Shown here: positions 48,601-60,500 of the stretch, piece after piece | How the letters are laid out: the number at the start of each line of letters is the position of its first letter | Position numbering within the stretch: the first letter of the stretch is position 1 | Source: Galerina marginata | Lineage: Eukaryota > Basidiomycota > Agaricomycetes > Agaricales > Galerinaceae | Length of the DNA: 64,000 nucleotides | Reading direction: 5' to 3' | Assembly: GCA_023014335.1 (NCBI GenBank) | Contig: JAECYW010000029.1 | Span: 558,001 to 622,000 of the forward strand | Made by a program: the position numbers and the translations under genes | Notes under the pieces: generated by a model | Databases searched by the model: none | Told to the model about the DNA's origin: nothing | The model's input: only the letters and a program-made list of their open reading frames with translations

Positions 48601-51600
48601 AATCAATTGAACCAGAACTAGAACAGTCAGCCCGACGTCTCCTCGTCGAGCTCGACCTCGAAAGCTGGCCCAGAAGCAGGACCAGACGCATACAGTCTAT
48701 CACCCGCCAACACCGCGACCAATGCTCCTACCCCTGCCCTTGCCCGTTGCCACGCTGCTGGTGCTGCTGATTTTGCAGTCGTCACCCCGCACCCTACCCA
48801 ACCTGCGGGTCGGCACTGGGGCCCGAGGAAGGCCAAAACCTAACTCCCACTCGCAGGTCGTGCCCGTCCGCACCTTCAACCAGCACCAGAATCAGACGAG
48901 CCGCATACATTGCATCACCCGCCAACACCGCGACCAATGCCCTATCCCTGCCCCCGCCGCCACACTCCTGCTGCGGATGAACTTTCAATCGTCATCCCGC
49001 GTCCTACCCAGCCTGCGAGTCAGCTTCACTTACCCGAGGATCGCGCCGTCTGCGTCATGAACGTGGATTAGAATCAGCACCAGGCGTACACTCGCATGGC
49101 CTCATGCTTCGCGACTTGCTGGCCCTCCCGGCCCATGCGCCGGCGCTGCTATTCCTGCTGCTGCTGCTGCTCCTGTCGCTCAGTCCGGGCGCGGGTGCTG
49201 GTGCGAACTGGAGCTGGAGCTGCAGTTTTTTTGAATTTATTTTTTCGCTCCGAGCATACTCAGGTACTGGTGCTCCTGGTGCTCCTGGTGCTCCTGATCG
49301 TGCTGGCGCCGGGCCAGCCAGGCCAGGTCAGGAGGAAAACTGTACTGGTGCGTAATCTGTCGGATATTGGATTTTGGGTGGATTTCTGATGATCTCCTTC
49401 ATTTCGTTCTTCTTTAGGTGCGATGTAATCGACAAATAAACCTGCCTACCCGCTCGAGCTCAAGGTCAAGTCCTTCGCTCCAGGCTGTCGAAGGTACGGG
49501 TGCTCCTGGTGGAATAAACACCAAATGCACGAAGTACATCGTACATCGCCCAATGCCCCTCCTCGCCCCTGCTCCTGCCCGCGCCACGCCGCTCCTACTG
49601 CTGCTGGCGAATTTCCAGTAGTCAACCCTAGCGCACGCCTAGCCTATTAGTGCCTACGAGTCGGTTCCGAAGCTGACTACGCATGTGTTGAATGTTAAAT
49701 GCATCGCGCCTACACTCGCACAACCTCAAGCTTCGTGACCAGCTTTTCCTGCGCCAGCACTGCCATTCCTGCTACAGCTGCTGCTCCTGTCGTTCAATCC
49801 GAGCGCGGGTGCTGGTGCAAGCTGGAGCTAGAGCTGGAGCCGCGTGTGTGCCCACCTCCTTTCCGCCTTCCCTGCGGACACTCAGCCTTCGAGCTCATAC
49901 CCGTGCTCGTGCTCGCGGTAATTCTCGCGCCGGGCTAGGGCAAAAAATGCAGTGGTATGTGGATCGTCGAACATTGTGTTTTCGGTGGGATGCTCATAAT
50001 ATCTTCCAGTTTGTTTTCTTCGGGTGTGAGCTACAGCTCAGGCTTAGGCTTAACCTCAAGATCGTGAACAGTAAAGCCCTGCCCCTGCCTCGGCACCTCC
50101 CCTGCCGCCACGCTCCTGCTGCTGCTGGCGAATTTCCAATCGTCACCCCTAGCACACGCCCCGCCTGCGGGTGCATGTGAGTCGGCCTCGAGGCGGAATA
50201 CACTGCTGTTGAATGCTGAGTACCCTTGGCCCACACTTTCCCGACTTCTGCGGCTTTGCACATGGCTGACCCCGCGCCAGCGCTGCTATTGCTGCTGCTA
50301 CTGCTGCTGCTCCTTGTGCTTTGCCCTTGTGGGTACGAGGAGCTGGAACTGCGATTTATTTCGCGGTTCTTTCTTCACACCTTTGCCGGACCCTGGTGGT
50401 GCTCATGCTCATGCTCGTGCTCGTGCTCGAACGGGCCAGGCCAGAATGAAGACTGCATTGGTACGTGAACAGTTAATTTTTGATTTTTTGGGTGGAATGC
50501 TCATAATATCTTTCATTTCGTTTTCTTCAGATGCGAGCTACAGTTCAATCTCCAGCTTAACTTCAAGTTCACGGCTCGCCCGCTCTCGCAAGCGCCGATC
50601 TGACCTTCCCTTCCGCAGCCTGCAACGTATAGGCGTTGTCTGCTTCCTTTTTTCCTTTCCTTTCTCCAACCACGTCGGAGGCCCGAGGTCCACCGCTTTT
50701 GGTATTGCACCCTGCGATCAGCCCGTGCGCGGGTGCGAGCTTGAGCTCTAGCCTAGATCTTTACGCCCACCTTTCCCTTTTCCTACGCCTGGCCTCCGGG
50801 CTGGTACTAGTGCTCGCGCCCACCCAGGCCAGGACGAAGACTACATTGGTATGTGAACAGTCGGACATCGTGTCTTTGGGTGCAATTCTCATAACAATTT
50901 CTACTTATTTTCTTTAGGTGCGACGAGCTCTGCGTGTTATCCTGATCGATTTGCTTCAACTCAACTTCGAGCTTGACTTCCAATTCGACTTCAAACTCAA
51001 GCTCCAGCTCAACCAACAGCTAGTGCCTTTCCCGCTCTCGCAAAGTCCCCCTACCCCCGGCCTGCTCGCCTGCGACATGTACGTATCGTTTGCCTTCCTC
51101 CTTCCTTTTCCTTCCTCTCACCGCGTCAATCGCGGAGCCCTTGGTTGGCGCTGCTGTTGCCGCTAATACTTCCGGTGCACACTCTGCTCAGCCCATGCAG
51201 ATGCGAGTTGAAGCTGGAGCTGGAGCCACGTTTTTTGGCTCTTTCATGTCTCCCACTTCCTCGCCTCCTTCCGATCCACCCCTCGGAGCCCATGGTCGTG
51301 GTCGTGCTTGTGCTCGTGCCGCGCCAGGCCAGGACGACAACTGCACTGGTATGTGTATAGTCAAACATTGGTTTTTGGGTGAAGTTCTCATGCCGTCTTC
51401 CGTTCAGTTTTCTTCAGGTACGATGAACTCAATGCGTGAACCCGACTGGCTTCATCTCGCTTTCGAGATCGTTTCAAATTCGATTCTTGAACCAACTCTC
51501 TCCCTGCCCGCCGAGCTGTTGCCAGTCTCGGGTTCTGATAAACCCTCGCGCTCCGTCATCCTCGCCACTTCGGCGCCTTCGCCTGTTCGTCCGCCCCTCC

Positions 51601-51660
51601 GCCCCAACGTTGGTTTCGTCAAGCAGTGACAAGCTCGTCCATAACTCAAATCTCGCCTAA
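48600..51660 (+). repeat. Expanded tandem cassette array with intron-like borders (copy B)
   Basis: Acceptor-like ends (TTCTTCAGGTGCGATG and variants) occur near 49415, 50017, 50530, 50915 and 51415, each preceded 60-90 bp upstream by a donor-like TGGTATGTG segment and a TTGGGTG(A/G)(A/T)(G/A)TTCTCATAA block. Unit lengths are about 390-615 bp. Subrepeats include ATC(A)CCCGCCAACACCGCGACCAATGC-like blocks at 48700 and 48910, GCTGGCGAATTTCCA blocks at 49603 and 50123, and CTGCTGCTG runs near 49150 and 50280. The G+C content is high. Open frames, some rich in Leu, run through the array, but each is interrupted and none has a recognisable domain. Confidence 0.65.
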
Positions 51661-54418
51661 ATGTTGTTGAACCTCAGGCTGAATTTGCCGTTGCAGTTGC
51701 GACTAAACGAACGTCCCACTAGCACGGATACAACGCCCAACTGCCAGTTGTCAGCCTGCCCTGCCCCCCTGCCCTGCCGTTGCCCCATCCCTGTTTATGC
51801 GATAGGGATCAGGTCATTTAGACAAAGACATCATATATTATGATTACATGTGAATTAAATGACAAAGGAAAATACCATACGAACTTATCTACTGCAGCGA
51901 GGGTGCGTAAGAGGCGTAGAGAACGAGTCGCGAACCAGGAACTTTGATGACGTGTCCTTCCGCTCTGACTGGTATTAGTAGGATGGCATGGAAGAAAATG
52001 GTGGGGGGTTGTTTGAAGATGTTAATTGTTGCAAGTAGAGGTGATGTTGAGGTATACACGACGAGTCGTCGAGAAGCTCCATTCTTTATTCATGAAAAGA
52101 ATAGCTGTAAAGCTAAAAAGAACAGCTGAGTGAAATTCGCGAATCCAGAGACTAACGTACTGGTACGACATGAAGTGCAAAGATCAGGTAGGTAGCTTCA
52201 ATCGAAGATTTGAGGCCGTCCACGTTTGGTCATTTCCGAGTGCCTGCTAGTGACGTGGTCCTCAGCCAGCCTTCACGTCGACGTCCACTTCGAGTACCAG
52301 CAGCCGCGTATACAGAAGCGTCGTCACCAGAATCGGCACTGGAAGCACTTTCCCTATCAACGCCGGCACCAGCTGCTCCAAATATCCCGCTATCCAACCC
52401 TACGTCATCTTAGGCGCAATCTGAGTGATCGATCGAACCCAACGAGTTTGGATCTTCATATCATCAGCATGCAGCTGGTTTGCGGGTCGTGTCCTGCAGA
52501 CGGCTCGGTTGAGTTGGAAGATTTGAAAGAAAGGTTCGTGGATGTACCTCGCGATTCAGTCAATTTGCGACGTTAATGGTGGCGGAGAGGTGCAAGAGCC
52601 AGCTGAGACAACAAGAACGGCGAGGACATATGAGAAAGGACCTTCTCGACCTCCGCCGCCCACAACGATGGGAGATGTAGGGAAAACCCGAAGATGAACG
52701 TCGAGGGTAGTCGGATACCCAAATATATGCGCACAATTTGAGGCCAGAGAGGAGGGCGGGAAGGTGGATGAGCACGCACGTCCGCATGACGTCCAACATA
52801 TGCCATTCGAGAAGGAGGTTAGGCTTCTAACTTGCCTCCTAGCTCCAACCTCCAACATCACGTTCGAAGCCACTTCCACTTCCTCCTGCTCCTGCTCCTC
52901 GTCCGCTGCGGCCTATTTTTGTTGTTGGCGGTGCTGCTAGCCCAAAGTCGGAACAGCTGGCAGCGCGTCGTGGTCGCTCGGTGTAGTGGTACCCGGCCAC
53001 GTCACGAACGAGGAAGGCATGATGGGCGGCGAGGACAAAACGCTTGACGGTGCTGCTGGTCCAAATTTCAGGCCATTTAGCTGCGCGTCCTAGTCGGCCG
53101 TGGTACTGGTACTGGTACTTGGCCACGTCACCGACGAGAAGGGCAGATGGGTCGCAAGACCGAAGGCGGTAGCGACAAGTCTGCGATCGTGTGCTGGCAT
53201 CTGAAAAGAAAATGAAGGCGGAATCGCATTGTTCGTGGATGGAAGTGGGTATTTCTTGTTGATGGTCGGTAAGAGGAGCCAGGTCTCGTGGATCGTAAGG
53301 ACTGGTGGGATTCGAAATGAAGTATCTGGTAAAATTCGTCGTCGTGTGTAAATGGTGGTGTTGACCTGGTCATGGTGGATTGACGGTAATCGAAACCCGA
53401 CTGAGGTGCAGCATTCACGGTGGTGACGGTGGTTGAAGTTGTGGTCGGAGGCTTGCTCGCAGGATAGCGGAGAAGCCGAAGGGTTAAGAGGTAGGTTGAG
53501 AGACGCCAATTTTTTGGAGAGCTGATATAACAGGCAAATGTATCGCTGGAGGTTTGAGGTTCCAGTTTCGGTCTATTGGACGAGAACCTCAATGACGCTT
53601 TCATAGAAGGAGAAATAAAAAAGGACATACTGAATAGACATTTATATCGTCGGCTTCCTCGTCTAATGTCGTGTGCCACGTTTCAAGTTTGGAACCAGTC
53701 GAACGTAGCTTTTGAATCGGTTTGGAAGGTCCAAGCTGAAGAGATTTACTAGGCTGACTCGTCGTTATCCTTCCTTACTACACATCCCTCCCGGCAGCCC
53801 TGGTGCTGCTAGCCCAGGATAGACGGAAAGTAATGACCTGCTTTCGAAAGGGCTTTGGAAGAGCAGGCTATGGCATTGGCTGTCGAGGAGCATGAGTGGA
53901 GCTTGAAGTCGCGGATTCGACATCATATGTTGCTGAAAGGGAATACCTGGGATATTCGCGGTGAGTTGACGGTGCTCATGTACAACCATAGTAAAGTTGG
54001 AATCGACATACCCAATGACGACCTGAGTCACCGTGGCAGGCGAATGTTAGTTGGGATTCGAACAAACGAAATTCCGGATCCCGATGACTGTAGAGAGATC
54101 ATAGCCAGCGTCCGAGGCATCGTTGTGGGGGACGAAAGAGCCGAGAAGCTGCTACCATGAAGTTGGTGCTTCAGTCGCGTCTCTTCTTGGATGTTACTTC
54201 GGGAAAGCGATACATCCAGCAAAGCGGCTAATAGAGCTATGGAGGTGCGAAAGAGCATGTTAGACAATTCATTCATAGTGTTGGGTATTTCTCATCTGTA
54301 GCCCGAAACTTAGCGACCCAAGTGCCAAAAGACAGAGAGGCAATCCCAATGCAAGGACGTCAAGTTTGTAGATTCTTCCCGATTGTTCAAGAGTTTTGCA
54401 AGGATAGCGAGAAAGATT
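51661..54418. other. Intergenic, no convincing gene (about 2.8 kb)
   Basis: The longest open stretch is 53128-53679 on the minus strand (183 codons, Ser/Thr/Arg-rich); it overlaps a similar-length shadow and has no motif. 53855-54160 (+) has a plausible amino-acid composition but no recognised family. TACTGGTACTGGTACTGG-type simple repeats lie near 53100. Nothing here is called as a gene. Confidence 0.45.
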
Positions 54419-54420
54419 TA

Positions 54421-54512
54421 CAGCTCTTTTCAGAGCTATACGGAATCGCGAAAATTTGAAAACGTCATGTTGGCCATGTTTGTTACAGAAGTGACGGGAC
54501 CCCGAAACTGCG
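54421..54512 (+). repeat. Tc1/mariner left terminal inverted repeat
   Basis: Perfect over 34 bp against the right end, then imperfect, ending in GGACCCCGAAACTG that is also shared. Its first bases form a small palindrome, AGCTCT-TTTC-AGAGCT. Confidence 0.92.
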
Positions 54513-54578
54513 AGTCGGGCAGCGCGCCGTGTCCCGCGCCTCACAGTCGCTCGCCCCTCTTGTCTTCTCCGTCACAAC

Positions 54579-55656
54579 ATGCCTCGTCGCCATGTCTCTC
54601 GCGATCTCAAGGAACGTATTCCGTACCTTCGCTATGTTGAGGGTTTCAAAGTCAAGGAAATCGAAAGGATCTTGGGTGTCAAGAAGTCGATGATCTACCA
54701 GACCCTAAACTACCACAGAGATTACGGTGTTGCATACAATCCCATGGCTTTCTCCAACTTTTCTCGTGGACGGCCTCGTGTTCTGACCAGCACTGATCTT
54801 GACCTGATAAAATCTTTACTCAGCAAAGAGCCGACAATGTATCTTGACGAGTTGCAGGATGAACTTCACACGCGCCTTGGAACTGATGTCTCCATACCAA
54901 CTCTTCTTCGATCGCTTCGCCGTCTACATTTCTCGCGGAAAGCCATCTCTATTTGTGCACTAGAACGCAATGATCTGGAGCGCTCGATTTATATGAATCA
55001 ATTTGCTGAATTGGTCTCGGATCCGGCCATGTGCATGTTTATTGACGAAGCTGCAAGGAACAAGAAGAATCCTTCTCGTAAAATGGGCTGGTCGCTAAAA
55101 GGGCTACGCGCCGCCCAAAGACGATGTTTTGTTCGTGGCCAGAGGTTCTCTATCTTGCCGGTGCTTACTTTGGATGGCATCATCGCCCATGACATATATC
55201 CTGGCTCAGTAACATCTGAATTATTTGCCAAATTCCTACGTGAACACATCGTATGTCCCACATGTCAAAGTATTCCTTCTGTTCTTCACATTGTGAAACT
55301 TTAGATACCTCTCACAAATCCCTATCCTGGCCCTCGAAGTGTCTTGATTCTCGATAACTGCAATATCCACCACTCTGAAGCTGTACGCGAGCTGGTCGAA
55401 GACAAAGCGGGTCAGTGGTACTATTTGCTTATTTTTATAGTCATCTTATGTACGAGTCAAACAAGGTTGTAAACTTCTCTTCCTCCCACCCTACTCCCCT
55501 GATTTGAACCCGATTGAGCAAGCCTTTGCATGCATCAAGGCCTTCCTTCGTCGAAACTGGAAGGATCAGTCGCTTTCTGTGATGGATAGGGCCTGTCATC
55601 ACATCACATCAGTTATGGCTTGGGGTTTTTTTCGTGCCTCAGGATACGTTGTCTAA
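54579..55656 (+). CDS. Tc1/mariner-IS630 family DDE transposase (322 aa, 3 exons)
   Basis: Exons: 54579-55250, 55305-55410 and 55466-55656, 323 codons with stop. The N-terminal half is a homeodomain-like helix-turn-helix (about residues 1-60, DLKERIPYLRYVEGFKVKEIERILGV) followed by a second DNA-binding part with GRPRVLT. The catalytic triad is visible as MFIDEAA, LILDNCNIHHS and PPYSPDLNPIEQAF; by my count 35 residues separate the second Asp from Glu. The protein should cut at the element ends and insert at TA. All catalytic residues are present and no frame break is seen, so it is probably functional. Its start lies about 160 bp inside the left end. Confidence 0.93.
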
Positions 55657-55759
55657 TACATAGTGATCATGAATTATGCTGTATCGTTCGTTTTCTAGTT
55701 CTAAAATTACATGGTAGCCTTCGACAATCTTCAAACTGGACAGACGACTGAGTATTTAT

Positions 55760-57371
55760 CTAGTTAGCATTACGAAGAGGCTCAGGGCTCGGGGACGGTT
55801 CAAATGGTGCATTAGGGTCTATATACTCTTCATCGATATCAGGGACAAACCCATCTGGAATCTTCTCGAGTGCCTTCGTAACCTGGTTATAGAACCACCA
55901 CTCAAACACATGTGCCCTGTGATTAGTACCAGGAACAATTCCGGGTCCGTACACTGAATGACATCCACCATTATTTGCATATCGCCTTTCGAACCGAATG
56001 CGGTCACGGTCGTCAATACGGGGAGGAGGCGGAGACGGTGAGCGACGTTGACGTTTGGCATCAGGGCTGGTCCACCATAATGGGCCGGCACGTTTGAGAC
56101 GCATGGCATCACCGGCTGTCAGCCCACAAGACACAAGGTCCTCCTTATCAATATCGCCCATGATATCTGGGCCATAGCCGTTCTCTGCAAAGATAGCTTC
56201 TAGCCCACGTGCGTCACGTATTCCTTCGTTCTCCTCGACATATTTCAGAAAACGCGCGAGCTTAGTGGGAGTATTTTTGGCGGGAGAGTTGGGAGCGGGT
56301 GCAGAAGGGAGCGGAGTAGCAGGTAGCGCAGCAACAACAGCATTCGACGGAGTGCCAGGCACGAAGAGTGCGCGCGCATCGGAAAGGATGGATGAAAAGG
56401 CTTGAAGCATGTCTCCGCTGCCACCAGACTTTTTTGGGCCTTGAAACAGCGATCTGGCTCGAGTCTTCGGGTCAAATGGGAGCGAATTTGGGGGTTGTTT
56501 CGACGTAGCCTCCGCATCGTACTGACATAAGATAAGAAGGTAAGAATCTCAAAAGAAAATGGAGGGCTCACGATTGCTCGAACCCATTCAGACATCATCG
56601 CGGGCGTCAATGGAACCTTTTCACCGTCACCGGCAGTGTATGTGTAACCGCTGTCGGAATCGTTGGCATATTTCTTTTCAAGGAGCAATCGTATGCGTCC
56701 AAGCTCCCGTTCAACTACGTTCTTCGCATTCTACTAAGTTGTTAGATATCGGACACCTAGGAAGAGTGTCAAACTTACGCCGGTATCTTCTTCATCCTCA
56801 CTACCTTCACCACTCGTAGAGATATCATTGTCGCGTCGCTACAGGATCCATGAGGACTTGATCATGGGTATTGAGAATTGAGAATTCACCTTTGCACCAG
56901 CCCTGACGCCTTCAAGGTCAACGTACACAGTCAACTTTGAAGGTTGCTCCTCCATAATTTTCTTCGCCATTTTCTCATACTCAGAGAACATATCAACGTC
57001 AACAGCATCCTTTTTCCTGGGTAAAGACCAGTTAGTTTGTGAATAAGAAGCTGAGGGTCGGCGTACGCTTTCTTCCCCAACGAGACCTTGATACCGAAAC
57101 GAGTGTGACTTTTGACTGGGGTGTATCTGCCTTGGCCATGCGCCTTCAGCAATTCCGAAAGGAAAGAGAGGTAGTTTTCTTCCGATGGCTCAAAGGTGAA
57201 GGTCATCTCCTTGGTCTTCGTCTCTACCTTGCCCTTTGAGGCTGCCGCTTTCTTTGCACTTTTTGACGAGTCCTTTTTGGTAGTAGGGTTCTGGGAGTGA
57301 AAAGAGAGAATAACTTGGACGACCTCGATCTCATGGGGGCCATTTGGTGTAGGAGAACGGCTCGGTGCCAT
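55760..57371 (-). CDS. Transposon-borne SAM-domain-like protein (470 aa, 5 exons)
   Basis: Exons on the minus strand: 57371-57067, 57016-56890, 56838-56779, 56730-56572 and 56521-55760, 471 codons with stop. The N-terminal ~145 residues contain a KEMTFTFEPSEENYLSFLSELLKAHG segment, which could form a small alpha/beta fold of the ubiquitin or PB1 type (inference). An acidic stretch (exon 3) and a Pro/Ala-rich linker follow. Residues in the last exon (KLARFLKYVEENEG...IMGDIDKEDLVSCGLTAGDAMRLKRAG) resemble a sterile alpha motif, a protein- or RNA-binding domain. The C terminus has a basic PDAKRQRRSPSP stretch, a possible nuclear signal, and an aromatic HVFEWWFYNQV segment. The gene is wholly inside the transposon and converges on the transposase. 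Its role is unknown; a transposition cofactor or captured host gene are alternatives. Confidence 0.85.
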
Positions 57372-57469
57372 AGCGGTGGCAAGCAGGAAAGAAACGTAGA
57401 GTCATCGTGCGCGGCCTTCATGATAACGTCGAAAAGAGAACTTCTCGTTTCGCCCACGCCTTCTCACTG

Positions 57470-57564
57470 ACAGCAGTTTCGGGGTCCTGTCATGTGCCGG
57501 ACAAACATGACGCAAAGCTGACGTTTTATTTTTTCGCGATTCCGTATAGCTCTGAAAAGAGCTG
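57470..57564 (-). repeat. Tc1/mariner right terminal inverted repeat
   Basis: Inverted partner of the left end, finishing AGCTCTGAAAAGAGCTG at 57564, then TA. Confidence 0.92.
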
Positions 57565-57566
57565 TA

Positions 57567-60500
57567 AGTGTAGCAGGCAAAAACCGGCCGCTAGAGCGAC
57601 TTGTAATACGATGATAAGCAGGCAAAAGGTAAGATGAGATGATGACGGATGGTGAACGGATGGTGACCGGGAGACCAAGGGGGTTCGAAAATTAAAAAAT
57701 TGGACCCGGGGTTCCAATTTTTTTTTAGTGGACATTTGCTGAACCAACCAGCCAACGTAATCAGGCACACACCTACATTAGGAAATATGATGTCATCACG
57801 GTACTTTTTGATGCGCCCAAATGCGGCGGCAACGCCGTATTTCCAGCAGCGCCCGTGGATTATTTGCAATTTGAGTGTAAATCACCCAGTTGAGTACATT
57901 TCTCAAAGGTTTACAATTCTTACGGCAGGAATGGTGGTTCACTGTAGCATAAAACTTCCTTCCTGGTACAGTGACGGTGACGGTATGTTGGCAGCTGTAA
58001 CCTCAGCCTGTAAGCTGTAAATACGGTGTTGGTGTGTAGGCCTAACAGCTTAATGATATGTTTGTGAGATAATGCTCGGATGTACAGTGACCTGACAGTG
58101 GTCAAAGCCTTTCTACAATGTTATAGAGACTTTGGCCACATTGGAAAGACATTTTGCGCAATTTTCTGGCCAAAAAGTAGGTAGGTATAAAAAAAATTTA
58201 GCGGCCTGACGGCCGAACCAACCACCCAACCCCGGGTCCGTTATAAAGATCCCGAGAACCCCTTGCGGGAGACAGAGGAGGAACAGCCGGATATCATTGC
58301 TGGTGGCGTGGGGTCATCAAGCCGAAGCGCCTCTTTAATTTAACGCCTTCCTATTGGCTGGATCAAACAACTTACTACTCCCGCGATTTGAGAAAGATAC
58401 TAACGACCTTCAATGCTACCCAAATGCTACCAGTCGTCTCCCACCCCGAGTCTACTTGATTTCAGATCAACGATTTCTGTCGAACCCACGACTCTATGCA
58501 GTACTAGAACTGTTGTGTACCACCAAGAATCTCACTCGAACCTAACGAGAACCTCTATAGTCTCCACTTTTGACGTACCTAGAGGTTCTGTGCATCTGGC
58601 TCTGTGCTCGTCTGTCATCGAGATTAATTCTGGGTTTCCGTCTGTCACGATATTTTGCACATTTTGTGCCGCCACGTCGCATCATTAATCCTGTACCCAC
58701 ACGCTGGACGGCGGATATCTCGCAAGGGTGTCAAAAATCATGTTCCGGATTTTATCACCATTGCGATGCCAGTTTCCGAATACACCTCTTTCGTGTGGGT
58801 ACAAAGAATTTCTGTGCGCTGTTTCTTCCTTACACAAATCTCACTTTTGAAGTGAGTATTGTCCTGTTCCAAGGCTTTTGACTCAAAGGCTCATGCATCT
58901 GCAAAGGCTCTTCGTCAGAAATGAAGGCACATTTTAAGGGATGTAAATAGAAGGTAATGGCATCATATTTAATTCCTACTGGCGGCTCAATGTTTCATCA
59001 CAACACCTTGACTAACCCCCCCCTGCACGGAGGAACAGTTTCTCAGCCAACCTCGCCAGGCAGCTCAGATGCTCCTGCGCCTTTGCATAACTTTCGCTCC
59101 TGGGCGATGGTTTCTGCAATAGCGACTTCCTGCGTGTGTTCGGGATATTCGTGTTTTGTTTCTACTTCTGTCAGGAAGCCACACCGAGTTGGCTCTCTAT
59201 TCAGCATTTACAATTTGGCCAATTCAGTCCTAGGAGGCAAAAAAAGGTGGTATCGGGCACGTTGAAAGAGAATTGATATAAGCAGTTAAAAACTGGGGCA
59301 AGGACAAAGATTAAGTTAAAAGAGGGACGACAAGGAAAGGAAGCCAGTACGGTCTTGCTTCATTGGTGTACGTGGGTCAAGATTTATGAGCGTACTTATG
59401 TCTTGGGAATCCGTAAAAATCAATAATTCAACTGGTTCAAAAAATGTACAAGTTTTACATGTATACAAACCAATGAAAGTCGAGCGGACAGCGGCCAAAT
59501 CCAGGGCAATCGATACTTCGCGGAACCAATTGGCTGTAAGTAGCATCCAGTTTGGAGAGAGGTGCAGCGACGAATAGAAAAATAGAAAAATAAGCTGGCA
59601 AGCAGAAGACGAGAGGAAGGAACGTTACACGAGCTGGCGCATCTTCCAGCTACATAACTGGCGGTTAGCGTTGAGGCACAAGAAAGAAAACCGTTATACT
59701 GATAACTGGTAACAAAATGTATCAACTTGACGGTACTCCAAGGCGGTCGGCATGACCAGGCACGGGATAGGATGACACAGTGGAGGGCAACAGTAAAGCG
59801 AGCAAGAGCCAGATTTGTGGGTATGCGGCGTGGATCTGGAAAATCTAAAACTCAAAGCTATCAGAAATGCACGACGTCAAAAAAGAGGGGGAGGGAATCG
59901 ACAGATGTGATTATTCATCAAAAAGTGTGTGTGAATGTAATTCTTTGTCGCACAATGAAGCATTAGGGGACCCTGGGGCAGTCATCGCGTAGATTGAGGA
60001 GAAATAACGGTTCGAGATCCAGGCAGTGATAAGCAAATAGAAAGACAGATCTGAGAGGGAGTCCCCCACGGGGAATGAATTCGAGACGCACCGCTGACTA
60101 CCCAGATGGCAATTCGCCGTGCGGTCATAAATGAAAAGAGGTGAAGGACCAAGGAAACTGAGTAACAACCGAATGGAACCATCTAGATTCACGGAAAGTC
60201 AGTAAATTCGGTGGAGCCAACCATGAAGAGCGCTTCAAATGCCTTCGAAACACGGCTATTGAGCGTGAACGAGAAACGCACGAAGATCCACCCAAAGGAA
60301 AACGTGAATAAATAAGCATTCGAAGAAGTGCCAACGAAAAATGGGGAACGAATGCTCATCTCAATTTCAGGTTTGCAGGTCCGAGTCAATTCTAACATAC
60401 TGTGGGTGAACGCAATAAATAGCTGTCCTGCGACCGATAGCAAGAGGTACGGAATAGCAGGAAACATACCGAAGACACTGACTTAATTTGGATGCGCCCG

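Larger units (their letters stand above)
54421..57564 (+). mobile_element. Complete Tc1/mariner (IS630-type) transposon with two convergent genes, 3144 bp
   Basis: Both ends begin with CAGCTCTTTTCAGAGC in inverted orientation and are flanked by TA (54419-54420 and 57565-57566). The outer 34 bp of the inverted repeats are identical and similarity continues to about 90-95 bp. The element carries an intact spliced DDE transposase gene (54579-55656, +) and, tail-to-tail, a five-exon gene (55760-57371, -) for a 470-residue SAM-domain-like protein. The genes are separated by about 100 bp and together fill nearly the whole element. Tc1/mariner elements normally carry only the transposase. Confidence 0.93.

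Noticed and set aside
49104..50468. Leu-rich frames (runs of Leu from CTG repeats) as secreted or membrane proteins
   Set aside because: They come from CTGCTG simple repeats inside the cassette array, overlap other frames, and are broken in the neighbouring units.
53128..53679. 183-codon minus-strand frame
   Set aside because: Composition is low-complexity Ser/Thr/Arg, a long shadow frame overlaps it, and no domain or spliced partner could be found.
53855..54160. 101-codon frame with plausible composition
   Set aside because: No family recognised and an equally long antisense frame covers the same bases; evidence insufficient.
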